NCBI GenBank assembly: GCA_019239425.1
Contig: JAFAZX010000056.1
Coordinates: 39,702-103,701, forward strand
Direction: 5' to 3'
From: Acidobacteriota bacterium
GTDB taxonomy: Bacteria > Acidobacteriota > Blastocatellia > Pyrinomonadales > Pyrinomonadaceae
DNA: 64,000 nt
In this document: in pieces, positions 25,001 through 32,495 of the stretch
Layout: every line of letters starts with the position of its first letter
Numbering within the stretch: the stretch's first letter is position 1
Translations under genes and position numbers: made by a program
Notes under the pieces: generated by a model
What the model was told of the DNA's origin: nothing
The model's input: the letters and a program-made list of their open reading frames with translations, nothing else
The model's database searches: none

Positions 25001-25699
25001 CTCTAAAATGTTGAGGATCTGCTTTGTCTCGACGTCCCACATGCGTATGGTGGTGCCGCCGCCACACGAGGCCAGGCGTCGTCCGTCCGGCGACCACGCG
25101 ACGTAATTATTAAACCCTGAATCTCCTTTGAGGACGGCGTGTAATTTCTCACTGTGAGTTTTCCAGAGCCGGATAGAGGAGTCCGACCGGTAACAGCCGG
25201 CCAGCATCTGCCCGTCCGGCGACCACGCCAGGTGCGTTAACTCCTCGTGGCTGCCGTCGAAGGTGAGATAAGGCTCGCACGTTGGCGTCCAAAGGCGGAT
25301 CGCCCCCTTCATAAATTCACCGGAGGCGATGAACTGGCCGTCCGGCGACCACGCTAAACTGAAGACGTGGGCGAAATCACTGAGTATCTTAAGCCGTTTT
25401 TTAGTCCTGACATCCCATAACGAAATACCGCTATAGCCGCCCGAGATGAGAGTTTTCCCCTGCGGCGACCACGCCAGACTGGCGACGCCTCCCGGGTGCT
25501 GGAGTGTGGCGATGGCTTTCCCCGTCTTCATGTCCCAAATGATGATGTCTCCATCCTCAGATGGTGAGGCCAGTCTCTGCCCTTCCGGCGACCAGGCAAT
25601 ACGGTTGATACTTTTATTATGGCCGCGCAAGGTGTAACGCATTTTGAGGCCAGGAGGGATGTCCGCTTTGGCCTTTGTAAGGTGTTCATCAGGCTGCAT
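22067..25699 (-). CDS. WD40 - Roc GTPase - COR-like - zinc ribbon - calcineurin-like phosphoesterase
   Basis: A single 1210-residue chain with a rare domain order. Seven or so WD40 repeats (about 20-325; repeated AWSPDG and IRLW blocks) come first. A Roc/Ras-like GTPase follows (about 330-510; P-loop GESNVGKS 337-344, WDMGGQSEY 394-402, GSKID 454-458, TSAL 484-487). Next is a COR-like helical and winged region (about 512-670, ending GLLIFPSLF) and a mixed domain with a CTC...CPEC zinc ribbon (780-807). A metallophosphoesterase closes the chain (about 864-1175: HLSDLHLSG with Asp873/His875, SGDLTN Asp913, PGNHD 948-952, WHHPVTG, HGHVH 1118-1122). All metal ligands and the G motifs are present, so both enzymes should work. 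AGGAAGGA upstream is a good ribosome binding site. No partner gene is on its strand. Likely a regulated nucleotide or nucleic-acid hydrolase. Confidence 0.9.
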   Translation of the reverse strand: MQPDEHLTKAKADIPPGLKMRYTLRGHNKSINRIAWSPEGQRLASPSEDGDIIIWDMKTGKAIATLQHPGGVASLAWSPQGKTLISGGYSGISLWDVRTKKRLKILSDFAHVFSLAWSPDGQFIASGEFMKGAIRLWTPTCEPYLTFDGSHEELTHLAWSPDGQMLAGCYRSDSSIRLWKTHSEKLHAVLKGDSGFNNYVAWSPDGRRLASCGGGTTIRMWDVETKQILNILEGHAGNINAVHFSPDGRLLASKSSDGTVRIWRCDSWETVAVFGETKSIFWIPAIAFNPTNPLLLATLGEMDTVIRVWELDHDLLLGAAAPSRTVKYTSAKVMLVGESNVGKSCLAMRLAENRYPKDHEQSTTHGMRFWSMQPEQLSGRAAPSSNERRDIVLWDMGGQSEYQLVHQLFLRDTTLALFLFDPTRGRAAFEEMEAWNIRFENQLQGRKCVKLLVGSKIDKPNNLVNRKSLEALIARCGFKGYYETSALTGRGIAELREAMAGALDWGSLAKIIRPELFQRIRDEIEDQRKIGQVILYLNDIKRHLRKWFSKAVEHQPVEAVAEQLAAQGLVAITRLSSGEGVLVLQVGEIERYAGSLIMAARGNLRDVPTLEVQSLQSPDLSLPGIAEKDRLQRHQELVVLECVVQLLIEHGICFQQEGLLIFPSLFSAVEQVEGEASQSVSLSYDFSGAIDNIYASLVAWLVIGQQFGRVRLRQNQAEFEAPGRGVCGLRKVERGRGFAHLDIFFDDEVSRQLRGQFVNFVERHLRQHGVDIIEHLEVTCTCGYQFTEDSINKRIAKGEEDIGCPECDCRIKITEGVKRLRERDPDLAHRTWALRTEIEKRRKQIVANVPQVFANLDERQDDTEPIRLLHLSDLHLSGGVDTEQILQPLIDDIRDESGGLGFKQVDFLIISGDLTNRAAPEEFEVARQFVSALIREFDLTAERCIVVPGNHDLSWEEEVYHWKPGRSVNVAGLLEEHYYPQGDGYLVRDERSYPNRFRNFSQYFYHPLVQKEYPLAFEEQCISYLFPQTGLQFIALNSSWHIDEWFRNRAGINLGALARGLVKAREEIERAVDSKVLDVDAPILRIGVWHHPVTGNDKIRDDAFMERLRRSAVRLCLHGHVHENRAEVVGYPHPQKIHVIGAGSFGAEASQRPESTPRLYNVLEIARDHSSVKVHTRSMLKQGGAWEGWAVWPTQDPTRKSSYYIIGESG

Positions 25700-26080
25700 A
25701 GGCTTATCCTTCCTGTGAGGTGAGTTATGTCCTCGGATGAGACGCGCAGACTTGGAAGCACCGGCAACTTTCGAAGGATGAATATAGTATCAGTAGACCA
25801 TTTAGGAAAGAACTTTATTGTTCGCGACCGGCCGGGGCGTTGCAGAATAATCTGGCCCGCGCCCGCCCAGGTGTGATATAAGCGTGCCCACTTTTAACGG
25901 GTTGCTAGGCCACCACGGTCGGGGCGCGAGTTCTTAAAACTCTCGAAGACGTTCATCCAGCGTTAACTGCCGTTCTTATTCTTCTCGCGCTCGTAGCCGG
26001 ACGTTATCACCACGGCGGGGGCTGAAGCTTCCGCGTCCCTCGTCAACCCATTCACGTTCTTTTACTCTTCGCGTGGCCTC
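25700..26080. other. Gap with dispersed repeat and extended -10 candidate
   Basis: No gene is seen. It contains copy 4 of the dispersed element (25804-25833). It also has TGATATAAG (25874-25882) on the plus strand, an extended -10 match that could start transcription of the large surface protein about 190 nt upstream of its ATG. Confidence 0.5.
25804..25833 (+). repeat. Dispersed intergenic element, copy 4
   Basis: AGGAAAGAACTTTATTGTTC followed by GCGACCGGCC. The first 20 bases are nearly identical to copy 1. It lies upstream of the divergent pair WD40-GTPase/surface protein. Confidence 0.65.
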
Positions 26081-29000
26081 ATGCCTTCTCTTACACGCAC
26101 AAGGGTGTCCGCGAAACGCCAGAAGCCCTTCCCCCTCGCCCGCGCCCGCAGACTGGCCTTCGCCTTCGTCTCCCTGACGCTGCTCGCCGGCCTCGGCTGG
26201 GCCGCACGCCCGCGCCCCTCCGTGCGCGCGGCGCGGGCCGCGGGGGCCGAGCCGCGCGGCGGCTACGTCTTCACATCGCTCGTGCTGCGCGCGTCGATTA
26301 AGACCGTGACGAAGACGGCCGACGACAACAGCCTCGGCACGCTCCGCCAGGCCATCCTCGCGGCCGCGAACGGCGACACCATCAATTTCGACATCCCCGC
26401 CAACGCCCCCGGCTGCGTCCCTGCGACCGGCGCGTGTACGATCACGCTCACGGGCGGCGAGCTGCTGATAAATAAACCCCTGACCATCAACGGCCCCGGC
26501 GCCAACGTGCTCACGATCAACGGGAATAACGCCGGCCGCGTGTTCCGCATCTCCTCTGCGGGCAGCGGCGTGACCATCTCCGGGGTGACCGTCACGAACG
26601 GGAGCGCCCCCGCGGGCCAGGACGGCGGCGGCTTCCTGAACCAGGGCGCGCTGACGCTCGTCGGTTGCAGCATTTCGGGCAACAAAGCGAACGGCGGTTC
26701 GGGCGGCGGGATTCACACTACCGCCAACTCTCTTCTGTCGATTCGTGACAGCCTCGTCTCCAACAACACCGCCTCAACCAACGGCGGCGGGGTCAACGCC
26801 GTCGGCGGCACGTGGAAGATTTCTAACAGCACCGTCTACGGCAACACCGCGAACAACTTCGGCGGCGGGATTCACACCAACACCTCCACGGCACTTATCG
26901 GCAACACCATCTCCAACAACTCCGCCAACCCCTCCGGCGAGGGTGGCGGGGTCATGAACAGCGGGGGCAGCGGGTTGGTGACGATCCGCAACAACGTCAT
27001 CGCCGGCAACGCTGCGCCCACGGGGCCGGACAGCCGCGGCCCCGTCACCTCGCAGGGCTTCAACCTCATCGGCAACGTCTCGGGCGCGTCCATCGCCGGT
27101 GTGTCGCCCTGCGGCGTCGCGCCCTGCGACCGCGTCAACGTCAACCCCCTGCTCGGCCCCCTCGCGGACAACGGCGGCCCGACGAAGACGCGCGCGCTCC
27201 TCGCGGGCAGTCCCGCTATCGACACCGGCGACAACTCCGTGACGAACCCGGCGGGCGAGAACGTCACGACCGACCAGCGCGGGTTCGCGCGCCGTTTCGG
27301 CCCGCAGGTGGACATCGGTGCCTTCGAAGTCCAGCAGGCGACTCTCGTCGTCAGGAACAGGAACAACTCCGGCCTCGGCTCACTCCGTCAGGCCATCCTC
27401 GATTCAAACGCGAACCCCGGCGCAGACCTGGTCACCTTCAACATCCCCGGCGCAAACGTCCAGACCATCGCGCCGACCTCGCCGCTGCCCGACATCACCA
27501 ACGCCGTCCTCATCGACGGCAACACGCAGCCCGGCTCTTCAACCGGCGTGCGCGCCGTCGAGCTCAGCGGCTTGAGCGCGGGCGCCGCCACCGGCCTCCG
27601 CGTCACGACGAACGGGGTCACGATTAGAGGTCTGGCCGTCCGACACTTTAGCGGGTCGGGGATCGAGCTTCTGGGGAACACCAACCGGGTCGAGGGCTGC
27701 TTCATCGGCACGAACGCGGACGGCACCGCCGCCGACGGCAACAAGGGCCAGGGCGTGCGCGTCGTCGGGGACGGCAACGTCGTCGGCGGCAACGGCGCGG
27801 CGCGCAACGTCATCTCCGGCAACGGCTCCGTCCCCGACCAGGGCGGGATAGACATCTCCGGCGGCAACGGGAATCAGGTCTCGAACAACTACCTCGGCAC
27901 CGACAAGACAGGCACCGACAAATTCGGCAACTTCGACGAAGGCGTCCTCGTCAGGGGGGGCGCGGGCGGCACCGTCATCGTCGGCAACGTGATTTCGGGC
28001 AACAACGGCAACGGCATCGAAATCAACGGCGGCGCGGCGAACACCGTCGTGCAGAACAACCTCATCGGCGCCGACGCGGGCGGCAACCCCAGGCTGGGCA
28101 ACAGGGCCTGGGGCATCATCATCAACGCGTCCGGCAACCGGATCGGCGGGGCGTTGGCGGGCGCAGGCAACGTCATCACGGCCAACGGGATTGCGGGCGT
28201 CCTGGTCATAGGGGGAACCGGCAACCTCGTCAGTTCGAACTCTATCCACTCCAACGGCGAGCTCGGGATTGACCTCAACCAACCCAACCTCAACCCGACC
28301 GCCAACGACACGAACGACCCCGACGTCGGGCCGAACAACCTACAGAACTTCCCCATCGTTACCTCGGCGGAATTCCTCGACGGCGTCACGACCATCCGCG
28401 GGAGGCTCAACAGTACGCCCGGCCAGACGTTCCGGGTTGAGGTCTTCTCGAACGCGACCTGCGACTCTTCGGGCAACGGCGAGGGGCGCACCTTCCTCGG
28501 CAGCGTGAGCAACGTCACGACGGACGCCAAGGGCAACGCGACTTTCGTCTTCACGACCTCCGCCGTTCAGCTCTCCGAGCAGATCACGGCCACGGCCACC
28601 GACGCCGCGAACAACACCTCCGAGTTCTCGGCCTGCACCGGCGTGGTGCCCTTCGGCACTCCGTTCCTGGTGAAGAACACGAGCGACGGCGTCGGCGTCG
28701 CCGGCTCGCTGCGTCAGGCCATCCAGGACGCCTCGCCCGGCGGCACCATCAAGTTCGCCCCGAACGTCACCGGCACGATTGTCTTAACCGGACAGCTTTT
28801 GATTGATAAGAACCTGACGATAGAGGGGCCGGGCGCCGACGCTCTGGCCGTCAGCGGCAATCTCCAGAGCCGCGTCTTCAAAATCGAGAGCGGCGCCGAC
28901 GTGAAAATCTCCGGCCTGAAAATCACGAAGGGTAGAGACACCGACGGCGGCGGGATTTTCAATAGCGGCGTGTTGACCGTCACGGCCTGCACTCTCTCCG

Positions 29001-32000
29001 ATAACGATTCCGCCGACGACGGCACCATCTTCAACAAGCGGGGCACGCTGACTCTCAACGAGAGTCTCATCTCCAACAATCAGGCTCGGAGGGGCGTGGG
29101 CATCTCCGGCGAAAAGGGCACGGTGACGATTAACGGCGGCACCATCTCCGCGAACTCGTCAACGCTCAGGGCCGGCGGCAAGGACGGCGGCGGGGTACGG
29201 ATTGATGGGGGCACACTCGACATCAACGGCGCGACCATCAGCGGCAACCGCGCCATCGGATTTGGCGGAGCCATCAGCGCCAGCGACAGCACGGTGACGA
29301 TCACCGACAGCATCGTCTCCGGCAACACCGGCATTAACGGCGGTGGCATTTCGGGCGGCGGCGGCATTGCCAGCGTCAGCAGCACTCTGACCATCGTCGG
29401 CAGTTCCATTACGCAAAATCTGGGGCCGGAAAACGGCGGCGGCCTCTTCGTCTCCGGCGGCACAGTGAACATCAACGACAGCACGCTCTCCAACAACCGG
29501 GCCGACTCCGGCGGCGGCGTCGAGATAGTCACCGGCGCGGTGAAGATCACCAACAGCACCATCTCCAACAACGTCAGTAACGACGGGGGCGGCGTCTCCA
29601 TCTCGGCGGGCACGTTGACCTTCTTCAGCAGCACCATCGCCAGCAACACCGTCCAACCCCTTTCGTCGGGGAACGGCGGCGGCGGCATCAGCGTGAGCGG
29701 CGGCACGGTGAACCTGCGAAACAGCGTCGTCGCCATCAACAACGTCATCAGAAAACCGCCGTTGCTCGGCCCTGACATTAAGGGCGCCGTCACTTCGCAG
29801 GGCTACAACTTCATCGGCAACAACTCGGACGCGAACATCAGCCCGCCGCCGTGCGCTCAGACCCAGCCGTCGTGTGACCAGGTCGGGACTCGTGGCCGTC
29901 CGCTCAACCCTCTGCTCGGCCCCCTGCAAAACAACGGCGGCCCGACCCTGACGCACGCGCCACTCCCCGGCAGCCCTTTGATCGATAAAGGCAACAGCGA
30001 CGGACTCGCCGCCGACCAGCGCGGTGCTGTCTTTCCTCGCCCGCCGGGCGGCGCCGACAGCGACATCGGGGCGGTCGAGGTGCAGCAGATTTTTCTGTCC
30101 GGTTTCGTGAGTGATGAGGAGTTGGCCGGCGTCGGGGGCGTGACCTTAACGCTGAGCGGCCGGGGCACCATCATCAGCACGACGGGGTCGGGCGGAGTCT
30201 ACACACTCACCACCGCGCCGTCCGACGTTAAGTTCACGCTGACGCCCTCGAAGCCGGGCTTCGTTTTCAACCCGCCCTCCATCCTGCTCAACAGTCCCGA
30301 CAAGACCATCGGGCAACTGAACTTCACCGCCTCGCCCGTCGCCGCGCCGACGCCCGACCAGAGCGAAGACTTCGAAGGCCAGTCTTCGGAGCGCTTCAAC
30401 GTCGGCGTGCTCTCGCGGGAGCCGACCTCCTTCAACCCCTCGATTAATATCGTCCAGGACGGCAAGTTGACGATCACGCCGCCGACGTTGGAAGCGACAC
30501 CTGACTCTAACGGCAATCCGATAGTCACGAGTGACGGCACCTTCGACGGCGACTCTTTCGGCGGGTACGTGGCGAAGAGCGACTTAGACCTCAAGGTCAC
30601 GACGAGCGTCAGCGTCGAGGTCACGGGCGTGCTCAAGGGGGCCGGCGCGCAGACCCTCTTCAACGTCGGCCAGGGTAAGGACGCACAGGGCAACCTCAAC
30701 TATGTCGGCTTCCGCGTCGAACAGCCGGCCGCGGCGGCGGCGACGACAAACATCAAAAACGGCAGCTCACAGCTTTCGACTGACGACGCGCTGAAGCTGT
30801 TCTTCGATATCGTCCTCGGCGGCAGTAAAGTCCAGCTCGGCGGCATGACTTTCGACCCCGTCCAACACCGCTTCTGGCGCATCCGTTACGACGCGCTCGC
30901 GTCCCCGCCCGAAATCATCTTCGAGACCAGCCCCGACGGCGACACCAGACCCGGCCACGACCATTGGAAGGAGCCGTGTGTTGACTTCCCCGCGACGCCC
31001 CCGCTCAAGTGCAGGTTCCCCGTCGGGCCGGATTTCAACCCGGTCGTCGCCACCGAGTTTCTGGCCGGAACCACAAGGCGGGTCGACAACGCCGGGAGCG
31101 CAGGGTTCGACAACTACCTGGCGCAGCCGACCCTCATCGGCTTCCCACCCGACTCGAACCTGAGCGTGAGTGAAGGGGCGGGCAGCGTCACCGTCACCGT
31201 CACGCGCACGGGCGGGGTCGGCAGCCCGGCCGTCGTCAACTACAAGACCGTCGGCGGGACGGCCACCGACGGCGCGGACTACGTCGGCGTCTCAGGCACG
31301 CTCCGCTTCGAGGCCAAAGAGACGGCCAAGACTTTCGAGATCAACATCCTCGACGATCAGACGGATGAGGAGGACGAGACGGTCAACCTCGTCCTCACCG
31401 ACGCCATCGGCGGCGCCCTCGACACGCCCAACGCCCGGCGCCTGCTGACCATTCTCGACAACGACTCCGCGCCGACAACCACGCCGACGCCCACGCCGAC
31501 ACCGACACCTACTCCGACACCGACACCTACTCCGACACCAACGCCCACGCCAACACCTACTCCAACTCCAACACCTACGCCGACCCCGACACCGACGCCG
31601 ACGCCAACACCCACACCTACGCCGACGCCAACTCTGACGCCGACCCCTACTCCTACACCGACCCCGACTCCTTCACCCACGCCGACGCCGGAGCCGACGC
31701 CGACGCCCAACCCGATTGACGACCCCGTGTTCTTCACCTCGCAGCAGTACTGCGATTTCCTCAACCGCGCGCCGGACAAGACGGGACTCGATTTCTGGGT
31801 CGGCGGCTTTACGGATTGCGGCGGCGACGCGGGCTGCGTCGAGCGCACGCGCGTCCAGGTCTCGGCCGCCTTCTTCCTCTCCATCGAATTCCAGGAGACG
31901 GGCTTCTACGTCTACCGCTTCTACGAGGCGTCGTTCGGGCGCATGCCGCAACGCGCGGAGTTCATGCACGACACGGGGGAGGTCGCCGACGGCCTCGTCG

Positions 32001-32464
32001 TCGGGCGGAGCGGTTGGGAGCAGACCCTCACGCAGAACCGCGAAAAATTCTTCAACGCGTGGTTCGAGCGCCCGGCCTTCAAGGCGAAGTACGGCCCCTT
32101 GAGCGACGTGGACTACGTCGAGACTTTGAACGCCAACACCGGCTCTCTGCTCGACAAGCTCCAGCGGACGCAACTCGCCACCGAGCTGCTGACGAAGAAG
32201 ACGACTCGTCCGGACGTGTTCCGAAAGATGCTCATGCAGACGGAGTTCGCCGGCCTCCACAAGAACCGCGCCTTCGTGCTCGCCGAATACTTCGGCTACC
32301 TGCAACGCGACCCGGACGAGGCCGGGTTCAACTTCTGGCTCGACAAGCTGAACAGCTTCAACGGCGACTTCGTGCGGTCTGAGATGGTCAAGGCTTTCAT
32401 CCAGTCCGCCGAATACCGCGACCGCTTCAAACGTCCCGATGCCAGGATGTGCAGCGCCCCTTGA
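26081..32464 (+). CDS. Giant secreted beta-helix / Calx-beta / DUF4214 surface protein
   Basis: A 2127-residue protein. A signal peptide (about 22-48) is followed by three consecutive right-handed beta-helix segments. Each opens with a CSLREA-like block (LGTLRQAILAAANGDTI, LGSLRQAILDSNANPG and AGSLRQAIQDASPGG) and continues with repeated SNNTA, GGGI and ISGN turns; the first and third end with a LLGPLQNNGGPT-type block. Around 1340 a carboxypeptidase-regulatory-like domain is seen (SGFVSDEELAGVGGVTLTLS), then a lectin-like/choice-of-anchor stretch, one Calx-beta domain (about 1690-1800), a Thr-Pro tract (about 1800-1877) and a C-terminal DUF4214 region (about 1885-2120). Probably a cell-surface or adhesin-type protein. 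Its neighbour 31 nt downstream is a TonB-receptor-like barrel. Confidence 0.85.
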   Translation: MPSLTRTRVSAKRQKPFPLARARRLAFAFVSLTLLAGLGWAARPRPSVRAARAAGAEPRGGYVFTSLVLRASIKTVTKTADDNSLGTLRQAILAAANGDTINFDIPANAPGCVPATGACTITLTGGELLINKPLTINGPGANVLTINGNNAGRVFRISSAGSGVTISGVTVTNGSAPAGQDGGGFLNQGALTLVGCSISGNKANGGSGGGIHTTANSLLSIRDSLVSNNTASTNGGGVNAVGGTWKISNSTVYGNTANNFGGGIHTNTSTALIGNTISNNSANPSGEGGGVMNSGGSGLVTIRNNVIAGNAAPTGPDSRGPVTSQGFNLIGNVSGASIAGVSPCGVAPCDRVNVNPLLGPLADNGGPTKTRALLAGSPAIDTGDNSVTNPAGENVTTDQRGFARRFGPQVDIGAFEVQQATLVVRNRNNSGLGSLRQAILDSNANPGADLVTFNIPGANVQTIAPTSPLPDITNAVLIDGNTQPGSSTGVRAVELSGLSAGAATGLRVTTNGVTIRGLAVRHFSGSGIELLGNTNRVEGCFIGTNADGTAADGNKGQGVRVVGDGNVVGGNGAARNVISGNGSVPDQGGIDISGGNGNQVSNNYLGTDKTGTDKFGNFDEGVLVRGGAGGTVIVGNVISGNNGNGIEINGGAANTVVQNNLIGADAGGNPRLGNRAWGIIINASGNRIGGALAGAGNVITANGIAGVLVIGGTGNLVSSNSIHSNGELGIDLNQPNLNPTANDTNDPDVGPNNLQNFPIVTSAEFLDGVTTIRGRLNSTPGQTFRVEVFSNATCDSSGNGEGRTFLGSVSNVTTDAKGNATFVFTTSAVQLSEQITATATDAANNTSEFSACTGVVPFGTPFLVKNTSDGVGVAGSLRQAIQDASPGGTIKFAPNVTGTIVLTGQLLIDKNLTIEGPGADALAVSGNLQSRVFKIESGADVKISGLKITKGRDTDGGGIFNSGVLTVTACTLSDNDSADDGTIFNKRGTLTLNESLISNNQARRGVGISGEKGTVTINGGTISANSSTLRAGGKDGGGVRIDGGTLDINGATISGNRAIGFGGAISASDSTVTITDSIVSGNTGINGGGISGGGGIASVSSTLTIVGSSITQNLGPENGGGLFVSGGTVNINDSTLSNNRADSGGGVEIVTGAVKITNSTISNNVSNDGGGVSISAGTLTFFSSTIASNTVQPLSSGNGGGGISVSGGTVNLRNSVVAINNVIRKPPLLGPDIKGAVTSQGYNFIGNNSDANISPPPCAQTQPSCDQVGTRGRPLNPLLGPLQNNGGPTLTHAPLPGSPLIDKGNSDGLAADQRGAVFPRPPGGADSDIGAVEVQQIFLSGFVSDEELAGVGGVTLTLSGRGTIISTTGSGGVYTLTTAPSDVKFTLTPSKPGFVFNPPSILLNSPDKTIGQLNFTASPVAAPTPDQSEDFEGQSSERFNVGVLSREPTSFNPSINIVQDGKLTITPPTLEATPDSNGNPIVTSDGTFDGDSFGGYVAKSDLDLKVTTSVSVEVTGVLKGAGAQTLFNVGQGKDAQGNLNYVGFRVEQPAAAAATTNIKNGSSQLSTDDALKLFFDIVLGGSKVQLGGMTFDPVQHRFWRIRYDALASPPEIIFETSPDGDTRPGHDHWKEPCVDFPATPPLKCRFPVGPDFNPVVATEFLAGTTRRVDNAGSAGFDNYLAQPTLIGFPPDSNLSVSEGAGSVTVTVTRTGGVGSPAVVNYKTVGGTATDGADYVGVSGTLRFEAKETAKTFEINILDDQTDEEDETVNLVLTDAIGGALDTPNARRLLTILDNDSAPTTTPTPTPTPTPTPTPTPTPTPTPTPTPTPTPTPTPTPTPTPTPTPTPTPTPTLTPTPTPTPTPTPSPTPTPEPTPTPNPIDDPVFFTSQQYCDFLNRAPDKTGLDFWVGGFTDCGGDAGCVERTRVQVSAAFFLSIEFQETGFYVYRFYEASFGRMPQRAEFMHDTGEVADGLVVGRSGWEQTLTQNREKFFNAWFERPAFKAKYGPLSDVDYVETLNANTGSLLDKLQRTQLATELLTKKTTRPDVFRKMLMQTEFAGLHKNRAFVLAEYFGYLQRDPDEAGFNFWLDKLNSFNGDFVRSEMVKAFIQSAEYRDRFKRPDARMCSAP
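31481..31713 (+). repeat. Degenerate Thr-Pro codon tract
   Basis: More than 35 consecutive Thr-Pro dipeptides separate the Calx-beta and DUF4214 domains. Third codon positions vary freely (ACG/ACA/ACC/ACT, CCG/CCA/CCC/CCT). The repeat is therefore kept at protein level as a stiff spacer and is not a pure DNA microsatellite. Confidence 0.9.
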
Positions 32465-32495
32465 GACGGCGCGCCGCCGCCCCGCTTCAACGCCG

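Noticed and set aside
31481..31713. Thr-Pro tract as a phase-variable DNA microsatellite
   Set aside because: Codon third positions are heavily mixed, so slippage is unlikely; the repeat is conserved at protein level.
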